Below, in pieces: positions 36,589-46,021 of a stretch of DNA of 54,257 nt. The notes under the pieces were generated by a model, which was not told the DNA's origin, searched no databases, and saw nothing but the letters and a program-made list of their open reading frames with translations. The stretch lies in contig JARFRB010000049.1 of the NCBI GenBank assembly GCA_029287455.1, positions 1 through 54,257 on the forward strand. Direction: 5' to 3'. A program made the position numbers and the translations under genes. This stretch comes from Pelagibius litoralis (GTDB lineage: Bacteria > Pseudomonadota > Alphaproteobacteria > Kiloniellales > DSM-21159). Position 1 is the first letter of the stretch. Every line of letters begins with the position of its first letter.

Positions 36589-36618
36589 CTTGTAGTCGGG
36601 TTCACTTTTCCAGATCAA
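36589..36618 (-). promoter_or_regulatory. possible promoter for hfq-hflX
   Basis: On the minus strand TTGATC (36618-36613) and TACAAG (36594-36589) are separated by 18 bp, each matching four of six consensus bases. It lies in a comparatively AT-rich spacer (36497-36685) that contains no gene. A GGGAA-CA-TTCCC palindrome (36642-36653) just upstream may mark the end of the HAD gene transcript. Evidence is pattern only. Confidence 0.25.
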
Positions 36619-36685
36619 GTATGCAGCATTGAGCCGCCAAAGGGAACATTCCCAAAGATGGAAAGACGCAGCCTGTGACGGTTCG

Positions 36686-37351
36686 CTAGCGCAACGACTG
36701 TCTCACAAGCGCGCGTAGAGCCTCGAAATCCTCCACATGCGCATGGGGCTCGGCACCGTCGAACTCCCCCGCTTCCGGGGCCTCCGGCCGCAAGAGGACG
36801 GCGAAGCAGCCGCTCTGGGAGGCGCAAAGCATGTCGATGTCCGTGTCGCCAACGAACCAAACGTCCGGCCCAGGTGACACCCCAGCCGCGGAAAGTGCCA
36901 TGTGCACCGGGTCAGGGGCCGGTTTATCGCGCGGCGCGTCCGTCGCCCCCACAATCCGGCCAAACAGAGGGCTCCATCCCAAGGCCTCGGCTTCGGCACG
37001 CAGGTAGGTGCCGGTCTTGTTGCTGACGACACCGAGGTAAAGCTTCAGGTCCCATAGCTCGCGCAATGCAGGCTCCGCGCCTTCGCGCGCCGTCAAGCGT
37101 GCCAGGTGATCCCGGGCAAAGACTTCGTAGAAGAGCGCGGAGGCCTCGTCCGCCCGTCCGCCGAAAATCTCCGGAAAGGCGTCCCGCGCTGAAGCCCTGA
37201 CCCGCTGGCGCACTTCTTCCAATGTCCAGGGTTCGTGGCCCATCTCGGTGAAGGTCACCTCCAAGGCGTGGTGAATCGCCACCCAGCTATCGACCAGGGT
37301 GTTGTCCCAGTCGAATAGAATGGCCTTCGGGGGTGGCGTGGCTGGGGCCAT
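36686..37351 (-). CDS. HAD-family hydrolase, phosphoglycolate phosphatase-like
   Basis: The motif FDWDNTLVDSW holds the nucleophile and acid aspartates. VVSNKTG (motif II) is followed by a lysine in the APRDKPAPDPV segment, and VGDTDIDMLCA gives motif IV. The cap is of the C1 helical type seen in Gph/PGP phosphatases. The ATG at 37351 lies 2 nt after the dat stop. A TTG at 37357 overlapping that stop is possible but less likely. It is an extra gene inserted between dat and hfq relative to the common alphaproteobacterial order. Its substrate is unknown. Confidence 0.87.
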   Translation of the reverse strand: MAPATPPPKAILFDWDNTLVDSWVAIHHALEVTFTEMGHEPWTLEEVRQRVRASARDAFPEIFGGRADEASALFYEVFARDHLARLTAREGAEPALRELWDLKLYLGVVSNKTGTYLRAEAEALGWSPLFGRIVGATDAPRDKPAPDPVHMALSAAGVSPGPDVWFVGDTDIDMLCASQSGCFAVLLRPEAPEAGEFDGAEPHAHVEDFEALRALVRQSLR

Positions 37352-37353
37352 GT

Positions 37354-38223
37354 TCAATCCCGCGACCTCTTGCCGGGCGTGGCGACGCTATCCACATAGG
37401 CTTGCCGCAGCTTGAGGGTGAGCAGTCCGGCATGCCCGTTTCCGATGGTCCGGCCGTCGATCTCGGTTACCGGCATCACGAAGTTGGAACTGGAGGTGAG
37501 AAAGGCTTCGCGCGCGCGGTAGGCCTCCTCCGGGGTGAAAGGCCTTTCTTCGAAGGCAATCCCTTTGGCCTCGGCGCATTTGATCAAGGAGACCCGTGTG
37601 ATCCCGTTCAGGATCGAGCTATCGGCCTTGCGGGTGACGAGCTTGTTATCCTCGGTCAGGATCCAAGCGTTGGTCGAGGTGCCCTCGGTGATGGTGCCGT
37701 CCTCTTCCACCAGCCAGGCCTCGCTCGCCCCGGCTTCGTGCGCGCTCTGCTTGGCCAGGCAATTCGGTAGCAGGGAGACGGACTTGATGTCCCGGCGGGC
37801 CCATCTGAGGTCCGGCTGAGTCACCACCTTGACGCCGTCGTGGATCGCCTCGTCGCCATGCAGCTTGGTTTGGCGCACCGACATCACCACAGCCGGCTTG
37901 GCGTGCTTGGGGAACTTGTGGTCGCGAGGTGCGACGCCGCGTGTGATCTGCATATAGACGAAACCGTTGTCCAAGCGATTGCGGCGCATGACCTCGGCTG
38001 TGATCATGCGCAGGGCCTGGCGCGACATGGGCATCTCTATGCGCAGTTCCGATAGGGAGCGCTCCAAGCGATCCAGATGCAACTCCTCGTCGACCATCTG
38101 GCCGCGGAAGACCGGAACCACTTCATAAACCCCGTCGGCAAATTGGTAGCCTCTGTCCTCGATATGCACCGCGGCTTCGGCGTGGGGAACGTAGCGACCG
38201 TTGACATAGGCTATACGCGGCAT
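37354..38223 (-). CDS. dat: D-amino acid aminotransferase (class IV PLP enzyme)
   Basis: The enzyme exchanges amino groups between D-amino acids and 2-oxo acids, giving D-Glu or D-Ala for cell wall or catabolism. Family motifs are the start AYVNGRYVPHAEA, EDRGYQFADGVYEVVPV, and KSVSLLPNCLAKQSA with the PLP-binding lysine. EGTSTNAWI and SSILNGITR follow. The 289-residue length fits. AAGGAAG lies 5 nt before the ATG. It occupies the conserved place between trkA and hfq. Confidence 0.93.
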   Translation of the reverse strand: MPRIAYVNGRYVPHAEAAVHIEDRGYQFADGVYEVVPVFRGQMVDEELHLDRLERSLSELRIEMPMSRQALRMITAEVMRRNRLDNGFVYMQITRGVAPRDHKFPKHAKPAVVMSVRQTKLHGDEAIHDGVKVVTQPDLRWARRDIKSVSLLPNCLAKQSAHEAGASEAWLVEEDGTITEGTSTNAWILTEDNKLVTRKADSSILNGITRVSLIKCAEAKGIAFEERPFTPEEAYRAREAFLTSSSNFVMPVTEIDGRTIGNGHAGLLTLKLRQAYVDSVATPGKRSRD

Positions 38224-38275
38224 GGGCGCTTCCTTGCGCTAGGTGGATTGGGGCAAGAGACGGTGGCGTGGCCGG

Positions 38276-39652
38276 TCAAAAGAACTCCAGCTTCACGGAG
38301 AAGAGCTTCTCGACTTTTTTGACGGCTTCGGCCGCGGCGAAGAGCACAACGAGATCGCCGGCGCGGATAATCGTGTCGCCGCGCGGAATAATGACTTCCT
38401 CGTCGCGGATCAGTGCTCCCACAGCCATGCCTCTTGGCAGTTGGGCGTCGCGCAGGGGCCGCCCGACGAGGCTGGATGTTTCCAGGGCCTCCGCTTCGAT
38501 GATTTCCCCGATGCCGTCCGATAGGGAGTGGACTGCGCGGATCCGTCCGCGCCGGACGTGCTGCAGGATGGTGGAAACCGTGATCGCGCGCGGGCTGACG
38601 ACCGTGTCGATACCCAGGCTGCCGACGAGCTGTGAATACGACGTGGAATTGACCAAGGTGATTGCCCGGCGCGCGCCATGACGCTTGGCGAGAAGCGAGG
38701 AGAGGATGTTGACCTCGTCGTCGTTCGAGACGGCGATCACCGTCTCGGTGGCCTCGATGTTCGCTTCGTCCAGGATCTCTACGTCCAGGGCGTCGCCATG
38801 CAGGACTACCGTCCGGTTCAAGGTTTGAGCCACCATCTCCGCGCGCGCCTTGTCAATCTCGATGACCTTGAGCTGCACCTGCGGATAGGCATGCTCCACG
38901 GTCTTGGCGAGATTAAGGCCGATGTTTCCGCCGCCGATGATGAGCAGCCGGCGGGCTTCCTTCTCCTCGTGGCCGAAGGTCATCATGGCGCGCGACAGGT
39001 GCGCGGTCTCGCAGACGAAGTAGACATCATCGCCCGGCCGCAACTCGTCGTCGCCATGGGCCACGATTCCCCTGCCCCGGCGGTTGATGGCCACCACCAC
39101 GATGTGCAGGTCCGGGAAAAGGTCGGTGAGCTGGCGCAGCGGGGTGTCGATGATCGGCGTGTCGTCACGGACGTGCACGCCGATCAGGCTGACCTTGCCC
39201 TCGGCCAGATTGATGACGTCGAAAGCCCCCGGGATCTGCAGCCGCCGCGCGATCGCTCGCGCCACCTCGATCTCCGGCGAGATAATCACGTCGATCGGCA
39301 TATTCTGGCTGGAGAAAAGGTTGAGCCATAAGGGATCGAGATAGCTTTGGTGGCGCACCCGCGCGATCTTGGTGGGCACCTCGAAGAGGGAATGGCAGAC
39401 CTGGCAGGCGACCATGTTGACCTCGTCGGCGTAGGTGACCGCGATCACCATGTCCGCGTCCGCCGCACCGGCCCTTTCCAGCACGTCCGGATGGGACGCG
39501 AAGCCGACAATCCCGCTGACATCCAAGGAATCGGTGATTTTCTGGATCAACTCCGGCGCCTGGTCGATCACGGTCACGTCCGCGTTTTCGCTGGCCAGAT
39601 AGCGCGCGATGTTGAAGCCGACTTGGCCGGAGCCGCATACAATGACCTTCAT
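38276..39652 (-). CDS. trkA: Trk system potassium uptake regulator TrkA
   Basis: TrkA is the NAD(H)-binding cytoplasmic gating subunit of TrkH/TrkG potassium channels. The 458-residue protein has two tandem RCK units. The first starts MKVIVCGSGQVGFNIARYLA and the second has LLIIGGGNIGLNLAKTVE, each with a glycine-rich nucleotide motif. Each is followed by a C-terminal TrkA_C part, the last ending PRGDTIIRAGDLVVLFA. No trkH is nearby. Its position between ntrX and dat is conserved in alphaproteobacteria. Confidence 0.96.
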   Translation of the reverse strand: MKVIVCGSGQVGFNIARYLASENADVTVIDQAPELIQKITDSLDVSGIVGFASHPDVLERAGAADADMVIAVTYADEVNMVACQVCHSLFEVPTKIARVRHQSYLDPLWLNLFSSQNMPIDVIISPEIEVARAIARRLQIPGAFDVINLAEGKVSLIGVHVRDDTPIIDTPLRQLTDLFPDLHIVVVAINRRGRGIVAHGDDELRPGDDVYFVCETAHLSRAMMTFGHEEKEARRLLIIGGGNIGLNLAKTVEHAYPQVQLKVIEIDKARAEMVAQTLNRTVVLHGDALDVEILDEANIEATETVIAVSNDDEVNILSSLLAKRHGARRAITLVNSTSYSQLVGSLGIDTVVSPRAITVSTILQHVRRGRIRAVHSLSDGIGEIIEAEALETSSLVGRPLRDAQLPRGMAVGALIRDEEVIIPRGDTIIRAGDLVVLFAAAEAVKKVEKLFSVKLEFF

Positions 39653-39711
39653 TCAGCAGATCGCTTCGCTTGGGCGGGGTTGCCGCCGGATGCAGGGTCT
39701 CGGGCGCATGG

Positions 39712-41094
39712 TCATCGTTCCGAGGAGTTTATCCCGAGGGACCGGAGCTTGCGATGCAGCGCCGACCTTTCCATACCGACGAAATTCGCGGTGCGCGAAA
39801 TGTTCCCCCCGAATCGGAGCACCTGCGCTTCCAGGTACTCTTTTTCGAAACGCTCGCGCGCTTGGCGCAGCGGCATGGTCATGATCTCTCCCGCGCCCCC
39901 GCCTTGCATGGCAGCCGGGGCTTGCGAACCAATCTCCGGCGGCAGCATGTCGACGCGGATCGGATCGGCCGGCCCGCCCGGCGCCATGATCATCAGCCAG
40001 TCCACGACATTGCGCAGCTGCCGGATATTGCCGGGCCAATGGTATGACTGAAGCGCGGCCATGGCATCCTCTCCGACCCGGCGCCTTGGCATCCCGGCCT
40101 GCACCGACGAACGCTCGAGAAAATACTCGATCATTTCAGGAATGTCTTCCCTGCGCTCGCGCAAGGAGGGCACGAGGACGGGCACCACGTTCAAGCGGTA
40201 AAACAGGTCCTCGCGGAACCGGTTTTCCGCGATCAGGGTTTGGAGATCCCGATTAGTCGAGGCGATCACCCGGACATCCACTTCGACCCGGCGGTTCCCG
40301 CCGACCCTTTCGAATGTCTGCTCTTGCAGAACGCGGACGATTTTTCCTTGCGTTTCCAGAGGCATATCCGCGACTTCATCGAGTAATAGCGTGCCGCCAT
40401 GTGCTCGCTCGAAGGTTCCCAGGCGGCCGACTTCCGCCCCGCCGTCGGCGGCAACGCCGAAAAGCTCGCTCTCGAGACGATCTGGATGCATCGTCGCGCA
40501 ATTGATCACAACGAATGGCCCGCTAGCGCGCCTGGACTGGCCATGAATCTGCCGGGCAGCCACCTCTTTGCCGGACCCCGCCGGGCCGGTGATCAAAACC
40601 CGGCTTCCGGTGGGTGCGACCCGCTCAACGGCCTGGCGCAGTTGCTGGGCCAGACCGCCGATGCCGATCAGTTCCACCTCTCCGGCGCCGCGCAGCCGCA
40701 GCTCTTCGTTCTCGCGCTTGAGGCGCGCTGCTTCGATCGCGCGCTGGACCACCAGCAGAAGACGGTCGGCCTTGAAGGGTTTTTCGATGAAGTCGTAGGC
40801 GCCGAGCTTGATGGCGTTGACGGCGGTTTCGATGTTGCCGTGGCCGGAAATCATCACCGCAGGCAGGCCGGGATGCTCACGTTGAAGGGTTTGCAGCAAC
40901 TCCAGCCCATCCAGCGTCGAGTTCTGCAGCCAGATGTCCAAGATCGCTAGGTGAGGCCGCCGGGTGCGGGCTGCCTCCAAAGCCGTGTCGCTATCCGCCG
41001 CTTGGCGTGTCGCGTAGCCCTCGTCCTCAAGCACGCCTTGGATCTGCATTCGGATGTCGGCTTCATCGTCAACGATGAGGATTTCATTTGCCAT
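39712..41094 (-). CDS. ntrX: NtrX, NtrC-type response regulator without GAFTGA
   Basis: NtrX is the response regulator partner of NtrY. The receiver domain has the DDEAD acidic pocket and the phosphoacceptor Asp in AILDIWL. The central AAA+ domain has Walker A GPAGSGKE and Walker B GGTLLLDEVAD. The sigma-54 contact motif GAFTGA is absent: the aligned segment reads VAADGGAEVGRLGTFE. The C-terminal Fis-type helix-turn-helix (FEKEYLEAQ through RSALHRKLRSLG) is present. The start overlaps the end of ntrY by 11 nt. NtrX proteins of several alphaproteobacteria also lack this motif, so it may act without sigma-54. Confidence 0.95.
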   Translation of the reverse strand: MANEILIVDDEADIRMQIQGVLEDEGYATRQAADSDTALEAARTRRPHLAILDIWLQNSTLDGLELLQTLQREHPGLPAVMISGHGNIETAVNAIKLGAYDFIEKPFKADRLLLVVQRAIEAARLKRENEELRLRGAGEVELIGIGGLAQQLRQAVERVAPTGSRVLITGPAGSGKEVAARQIHGQSRRASGPFVVINCATMHPDRLESELFGVAADGGAEVGRLGTFERAHGGTLLLDEVADMPLETQGKIVRVLQEQTFERVGGNRRVEVDVRVIASTNRDLQTLIAENRFREDLFYRLNVVPVLVPSLRERREDIPEMIEYFLERSSVQAGMPRRRVGEDAMAALQSYHWPGNIRQLRNVVDWLMIMAPGGPADPIRVDMLPPEIGSQAPAAMQGGGAGEIMTMPLRQARERFEKEYLEAQVLRFGGNISRTANFVGMERSALHRKLRSLGINSSER

Positions 41095-43384
41095 TCGCAG
41101 CCGCCTTCTCCCGCACCCTGGGAGATTTCTTCTCTGGGTGCTCCGCCTTTTCGCTCGCTCTTGGCAGGACCAAGGTGACGGCTGCCCCGCCCCCCGGACG
41201 ATCCGATAGCTTCAGGTCGCCGCCGTGGTCTTCCATGATCTTCTTCACAATGGCAAGCCCCAACCCCGTCCCTTTCTCGCGCGTGGTGACATAGGGTTCG
41301 GTCAGCCTCTCCCGATGCTCCTGCGGGAGCCCCCGCCCATTATCCTCGATCACCACCAGCCAAGCGTCCGCCTCGGTACGAAGCTCGACCCAAACCTCGC
41401 CAGGGTCCTGCTCGCTTCCGGCGTGAGTCTCTTCCTCTTTGCGCCCTTCGATGGAGTCAGCGGCGTTTTGCAAAAGGTTGGTCAAGGCTTGGCTGAGTTG
41501 AGCGCGATCCACCGAGGCGACCGCAGCGCTGCGCGGAATCGATAGATGATAGGTGATATCGCCATGCGCATGCCGCTGCAACACCAAGGCTTGATCGATC
41601 AGGGCACGCAAATCGGTGTTCGTCATCGCGGGTGTCGGCATCCGCGCGAAGGAGGAGAATTCGTCCACCATGCGGCCGATATCGCCGACCTGCCGGACAA
41701 TGGTATCGGTGCAAGCTTGGAAGGTTTCGGGGTCCTGCTTAATCTGCTCGAGGTATTTGCGCTTGAGCCGCTCGGCGGAGAGTTGGATCGGCGTCAAGGG
41801 GTTCTTGATTTCATGGGCGATCCGCCTGGCGACGTCCGACCAAGCGGCCTTGCGCTGGGCCGACATAAGCTCCGTAACGTCGTCGAAGGTCACAACAAAA
41901 CCTTCGACCCCCTCCTCCCCTTGCTCGGCCAAGATCCGTACGAGCAGTGTCCGGGCTAGGCCCCGCCCGCGCTTCAGGGTGATCTGCCCTTCGTGCACCC
42001 GCCCAGGCCGCTGGCCCGCCTTTTCCAGGAGACGCTTGACCGTCCGCGATTGGCGCCCAATCCCCCGGCCGACCAATTGCTTGTCCGAGATGCCCAGAAG
42101 CTCGCAGGCCGAGCGGTTGGCGATCGTCACCGTCTGATGCCGGTCCAGGCCCACAACACCCGCCGACACGCCCGAGAGCACCGCCTCGATGAACCGCCGG
42201 CGTTCCTCGACCTGCTGATTGGCGGCCAACAGCTGGGTCTGCTGCTGCTGCAACTGCCCGGTCATCCGGTTGAACGCCCGGGAAAGGGTTCCGACTTCGT
42301 CGCCTTCCTGCGGCTCTTCAACCCTGACCGAAAGATCGCCGGCTCCCACCTGCTCGGAAGCGCCGATCAGCCGTTCGATCGGTCCGGTCAGGCGGCTCGC
42401 GAACGCCAGGCCCACCCAGGCGGCGGCCAGCAGCAGCATGAAGGCAACCACGAGAAACAGAACCGCGAAGGTGATGATCAGGCCGCTTCTTTCCCCCTCC
42501 AACTGTTCGTAGAGAAGCACGGCGGCGGACGACCTTTGCATATGCGCCAGCACGCGGGGGTCGACGAGCCGTCCGACGTAGAGATAGGCGTTGGGAAAGG
42601 CGTCGAGACGCATCAAGGCACGGACGCGGTCCTCGGTGTCCGCGGTCAGGATGACGACATCGCCCTCGTTCGCTCGGTTGAGCGCCCAATCCGGTATCTG
42701 GGGATCGAAGTCCAGAAGCAGGTTGAACCCGGCCCGGGCCAAAATGCGCCCCGAGCGCTCGAACACCATGGCTTCCGTCAGCGAACGCAAGGCGGCTTGC
42801 CCGCCGACCACCTGCTGAAAGCGTTGCGGGCTCAGCATCAGGGTCGGCCCTTCGCGATTCAAATCGTTGGCCATGGCGAGAACGTCGGCATTGATGGTCC
42901 GCCGGTGTTCCTGCAGATAGGACTCGGCCACCGCCAGGGATTCGCGCACCGCGGTGCTCACCCGCTGGCTGAACCATCCTTGCAAGCCGAAATCGAAGAG
43001 CAAGACCGAGAAGATCGCGATAATCAGCGTCGGGGTGACAGCCACCAGGGAAAACAGGCCGACCAGCTGCGAATGCAGGCGCGCGCCCGCCACACCGCGC
43101 CTGCGCTTCACCCAAACGATGACGAGGCGCCGGAAGATCAGGGTGCCGACGATCAGCAGCAGCACGAGATCCAGCGTCAGGAGGAGCAGAATCCCCTGCG
43201 GATCGCCCATGCCGGGAATATGCCCGGTCATGGCCAGGAACGTCGCGAATCCGGCGATCACCGCAGCAAGTGTCAGCGCGATGGATGCCCGCAGCTCCAA
43301 TCGCACGCGCTTCGCCCAGGCCGAAAATCTGCGCAAATAGGGCGAGAATGGCCTCAATTTAGCTAAATCAACGGACTCGCTCAT
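41084..43384 (-). CDS. ntrY: NtrY sensor histidine kinase
   Basis: NtrY is a membrane-bound histidine kinase linked to nitrogen and redox or envelope signals. The 766-residue protein has several N-terminal transmembrane helices, a periplasmic region of about 190 residues, and a further helix leading into a HAMP domain (RLTGPIERLIGASEQVG). A PAS domain and a HisKA box HEIKNPLTPIQLSAERLKRK carrying the phosphoacceptor His follow. The N, G1 and G2 boxes include NLLQNAADSI, EDNGRGLP and GTGLGLAIVK. It overlaps ntrX, its partner, by 11 nt. Confidence 0.96.
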   Translation of the reverse strand: MSESVDLAKLRPFSPYLRRFSAWAKRVRLELRASIALTLAAVIAGFATFLAMTGHIPGMGDPQGILLLLTLDLVLLLIVGTLIFRRLVIVWVKRRRGVAGARLHSQLVGLFSLVAVTPTLIIAIFSVLLFDFGLQGWFSQRVSTAVRESLAVAESYLQEHRRTINADVLAMANDLNREGPTLMLSPQRFQQVVGGQAALRSLTEAMVFERSGRILARAGFNLLLDFDPQIPDWALNRANEGDVVILTADTEDRVRALMRLDAFPNAYLYVGRLVDPRVLAHMQRSSAAVLLYEQLEGERSGLIITFAVLFLVVAFMLLLAAAWVGLAFASRLTGPIERLIGASEQVGAGDLSVRVEEPQEGDEVGTLSRAFNRMTGQLQQQQTQLLAANQQVEERRRFIEAVLSGVSAGVVGLDRHQTVTIANRSACELLGISDKQLVGRGIGRQSRTVKRLLEKAGQRPGRVHEGQITLKRGRGLARTLLVRILAEQGEEGVEGFVVTFDDVTELMSAQRKAAWSDVARRIAHEIKNPLTPIQLSAERLKRKYLEQIKQDPETFQACTDTIVRQVGDIGRMVDEFSSFARMPTPAMTNTDLRALIDQALVLQRHAHGDITYHLSIPRSAAVASVDRAQLSQALTNLLQNAADSIEGRKEEETHAGSEQDPGEVWVELRTEADAWLVVIEDNGRGLPQEHRERLTEPYVTTREKGTGLGLAIVKKIMEDHGGDLKLSDRPGGGAAVTLVLPRASEKAEHPEKKSPRVREKAAANGK

Positions 43385-43448
43385 CTAAAACCTCAAGCTC
43401 ATGACTGCTGCGGTTGCGAGGGCCACACTGTTGCGTATCCGACACAGG

Positions 43449-44888
43449 TCATTTAATGCCTTTGACCACCCGAATGTCCAGGTCGCGAATTTTTTTTCTG
43501 AGGGTATTTCTGTTCAACCCCAGCAATTTCGCCGCTTTGATCTGGTTTCCGCGGGTTGCCGCCAAGGTCAACTCGATCAGCGGGCGCTCGATTTCCCGCA
43601 GGACCCGGTCATAGAGGCCGGAGGCTGGCAATTCGTTGCCGTGTGCATCGAAGTAATCCTTTAGCCGGGATTCGACCGTTGCCGCCAGTGAGTTTTGCTC
43701 ACCGTCCACCTCCGCGTCTTGGGAGGGCGTATCGGACAGCTCCATGCGCAGGATTTCGACGTCGATAACCTCCTGGCTGTAGAGGGCCGCCAGGCGCCGG
43801 ACCAGGTTTTCCAGCTCGCGCACATTGCCAGGCCACCGGTAGGACCTGAGAAAGCTCATGGCATCCGGTGTTAGGCTCTTGCTCGGCAAGCCCTCGCTCT
43901 CGGCGAGGGCGAAGAAGTGACCCACAAGCTCGGGAATGTCTTCCCTGCGTTCGCGCAGCGACGGCAGCCGGATCGGCACCACATTGAGGCGATAGAACAG
44001 GTCTTCGCGAAATAGGCCGCTGCGAACCATCTGCCGCAAATCACGATGTGTCGCGGCGATTATGCGTGCATCCGCCTTGATGGGTGTGCGGCCGCCAACT
44101 GTCGTGTATTCGCCCTCCTGCAGAACGCGCAAGAGGCGCGTCTGCGCTTCGAGGGGCATGTCCCCAATCTCGTCTAGGAAGAGCGTGCCGCCCGTTGCCT
44201 GCTCGAAACGCCCCGCCGACCTGCCGGTGGCTCCGGTAAAGGCCCCCTTCTCGTGCCCGAAGAGCTCGCTTTCGATCAGCTCGCGCGGTATCGCGGCCAC
44301 GTTGACCGCGACAAAGTCGAAGCGCCGGCGCTTGCCATAGTCGTGGAGGGCCCGCGCGACCAGTTCCTTTCCCGTGCCGGATTCGCCATAGACCATAACG
44401 GTCAGATCCGTCCCCATTAGCCGGGCGAGCACGCGATAGATGTCTTGCATCGCTGGCGATCTGCCGATCAAGGGAAGCTGTTCTTCCTCGCCGGCCGAGG
44501 GTTCCGCGCCCGCCCCGCGCCTCGGTTCGGACAAGGCGCGGTCGACCACGCTGACCAGTTCGCGCAGGTCGAAGGGTTTCGGCAAATACTCGAACGCCCC
44601 TCGCTCGGCCGCCTTGACCGCCGTCAGCAGCGTGTTCTGAGCGCTCATCACCACGATCCTGAGATGCGGGCGGGCGCGTTTCATGCGCGGCAAAAGATCC
44701 AGCCCATTCTCGTCCGGCATCACGACGTCGGTGATCACAAGGTCGCCGGCGCCGTCCTGGACCCATTGCCATAGGGTCGAGGCGTTGGCTGTGCTGCGCA
44801 CCTCGTAGCCTTCCCGGCTCAGCGCTTGCCCAAGCACCGTGCGCACTGCGCGGTCGTCGTCCGCAACGAGGATTGTGGCCTTGCTCAT
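43449..44888 (-). CDS. ntrC: nitrogen regulation response regulator NtrC
   Basis: NtrC activates sigma-54 promoters under nitrogen limitation. The receiver has DDDRAVR and the phosphoacceptor Asp in [11 protein letters not shown]. The AAA+ domain has Walker A GESGTGKE, the sigma-54 contact GAFTGA (in [12 protein letters not shown]) and Walker [12 protein letters not shown]. The C-terminal Fis-type helix-turn-helix ends [16 protein letters not shown]. All residues needed for sigma-54 activation appear intact, in contrast to the neighbouring NtrX. It lies 23 nt after ntrB. Confidence 0.97.
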   Translation of the reverse strand: MSKATILVADDDRAVRTVLGQALSREGYEVRSTANASTLWQWVQDGAGDLVITDVVMPDENGLDLLPRMKRARPHLRIVVMSAQNTLLTAVKAAERGAFEYLPKPFDLRELVSVVDRALSEPRRGAGAEPSAGEEEQLPLIGRSPAMQDIYRVLARLMGTDLTVMVYGESGTGKELVARALHDYGKRRRFDFVAVNVAAIPRELIESELFGHEKGAFTGATGRSAGRFEQATGGTLFLDEIGDMPLEAQTRLLRVLQEGEYTTVGGRTPIKADARIIAATHRDLRQMVRSGLFREDLFYRLNVVPIRLPSLRERREDIPELVGHFFALAESEGLPSKSLTPDAMSFLRSYRWPGNVRELENLVRRLAALYSQEVIDVEILRMELSDTPSQDAEVDGEQNSLAATVESRLKDYFDAHGNELPASGLYDRVLREIERPLIELTLAATRGNQIKAAKLLGLNRNTLRKKIRDLDIRVVKGIK

Positions 44889-44911
44889 GAAATTCGCCCC
44901 TATCCTCCTCT

Positions 44912-46021
44912 TTAGGACGCCGTGGGCAACATCATGCGGAAGACGGTCCGTCGCGGTTCACTGTCGAACTCGATGACCCCGCCATGGTCGCCAACGATCT
45001 TGGCGACCAGCGCCAGCCCTAGCCCCTTTCCGTTCGGCTTATTGGATACAAAAGCATCGAAGAGGTGCTGGCGCAGATCCTCGGGTATGCCTGATCCATT
45101 GTCTTGCACGCTGACCAGCAGGGGAAGGTCGACGCGGCTCTCGCTACCCGGTACAGCGAGCCGCACGCCCTGTTGATAGCGAGTCGATAGAATGATCTCG
45201 CCGTCTTGCTCCGGGGCCGCTTCCGCGGCGTTCTTTACAAGATTGAGCACGACTTGGATCAGTAGGTCGCGGTTTCCATAAACCGCCGGCAAAGAAGGAT
45301 CGTAGGATTCTTCGAACCGCAGATGCCGGGCGAAGCCATTATCCGCGAGGCGGCGCACGTGCCCGAGGACCTCGTGAATGTTCACGGAGGTCCGCTCCAG
45401 CGGCCGATTGTCGGAAAACATCTCCATGCGGTCGACCAAGGAGACGATCCGGTCCGCCTCCTCGCAGATCAAGCGTGTCAGTTCCCGGTCCCCCTGCTCG
45501 ACCGAGGCTTCCAGAAGCTGCGCAGCGCCCCGGATCCCCGAGAGCGGATTCTTGACTTCATGGGCGAGCATTGCCGCCATAGCAGTGACGGATCGGGCGG
45601 CGTTGCGGTGAACGAGCTGATGCTCGATCTTGCGCGCGATGGAGCGCTCCTTGAGGGAAACGACGATGGAACCGGGGAGTTCGGGAACGGCCGCCACGTC
45701 GATCGAAACGAAATGCGAGCCAATTTTCGGCGTTTCCATGTTCACCCCGAATTCGGAAACGCTCGATCCGCGTTCGCGCACCTGATCGATCAGGTCAAAG
45801 AGCGGGCTATCGGCGGGCAGCAGAGCAGATAACGGACGGCCGATCGCAACTGTCCAAGACGTTTGCAGGAACTGCTCGGCCGAAAGATTCATGTAGGTCA
45901 GGAGATCGCGATGGTCGATCACGAGGATCGGATCGGACAGAGCGCTGAGCACCGCCGAATGCTCGGCTTCCGATCCCGCTAGGCGCCTCAAGGGCCGTGT
46001 TTTGGCCACCGCTTTGGGCAT
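44912..46021 (-). CDS. ntrB: nitrogen regulation sensor kinase NtrB
   Basis: NtrB is the cytosolic kinase/phosphatase that modifies NtrC in response to the PII protein. A PAS domain lies in the N-terminal third. The H box is [20 protein letters not shown], with N box [12 protein letters not shown]1 [11 protein letters not shown] and G2 GKGLGLALV. No transmembrane segments are seen. The ATG at 46021 shares one base with the dusB stop (TGATG), and a GTG at 46024 is an alternative. The dusB-ntrB-ntrC order is typical of alphaproteobacteria. Confidence 0.96.
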   Translation of the reverse strand: MPKAVAKTRPLRRLAGSEAEHSAVLSALSDPILVIDHRDLLTYMNLSAEQFLQTSWTVAIGRPLSALLPADSPLFDLIDQVRERGSSVSEFGVNMETPKIGSHFVSIDVAAVPELPGSIVVSLKERSIARKIEHQLVHRNAARSVTAMAAMLAHEVKNPLSGIRGAAQLLEASVEQGDRELTRLICEEADRIVSLVDRMEMFSDNRPLERTSVNIHEVLGHVRRLADNGFARHLRFEESYDPSLPAVYGNRDLLIQVVLNLVKNAAEAAPEQDGEIILSTRYQQGVRLAVPGSESRVDLPLLVSVQDNGSGIPEDLRQHLFDAFVSNKPNGKGLGLALVAKIVGDHGGVIEFDSEPRRTVFRMMLPTAS

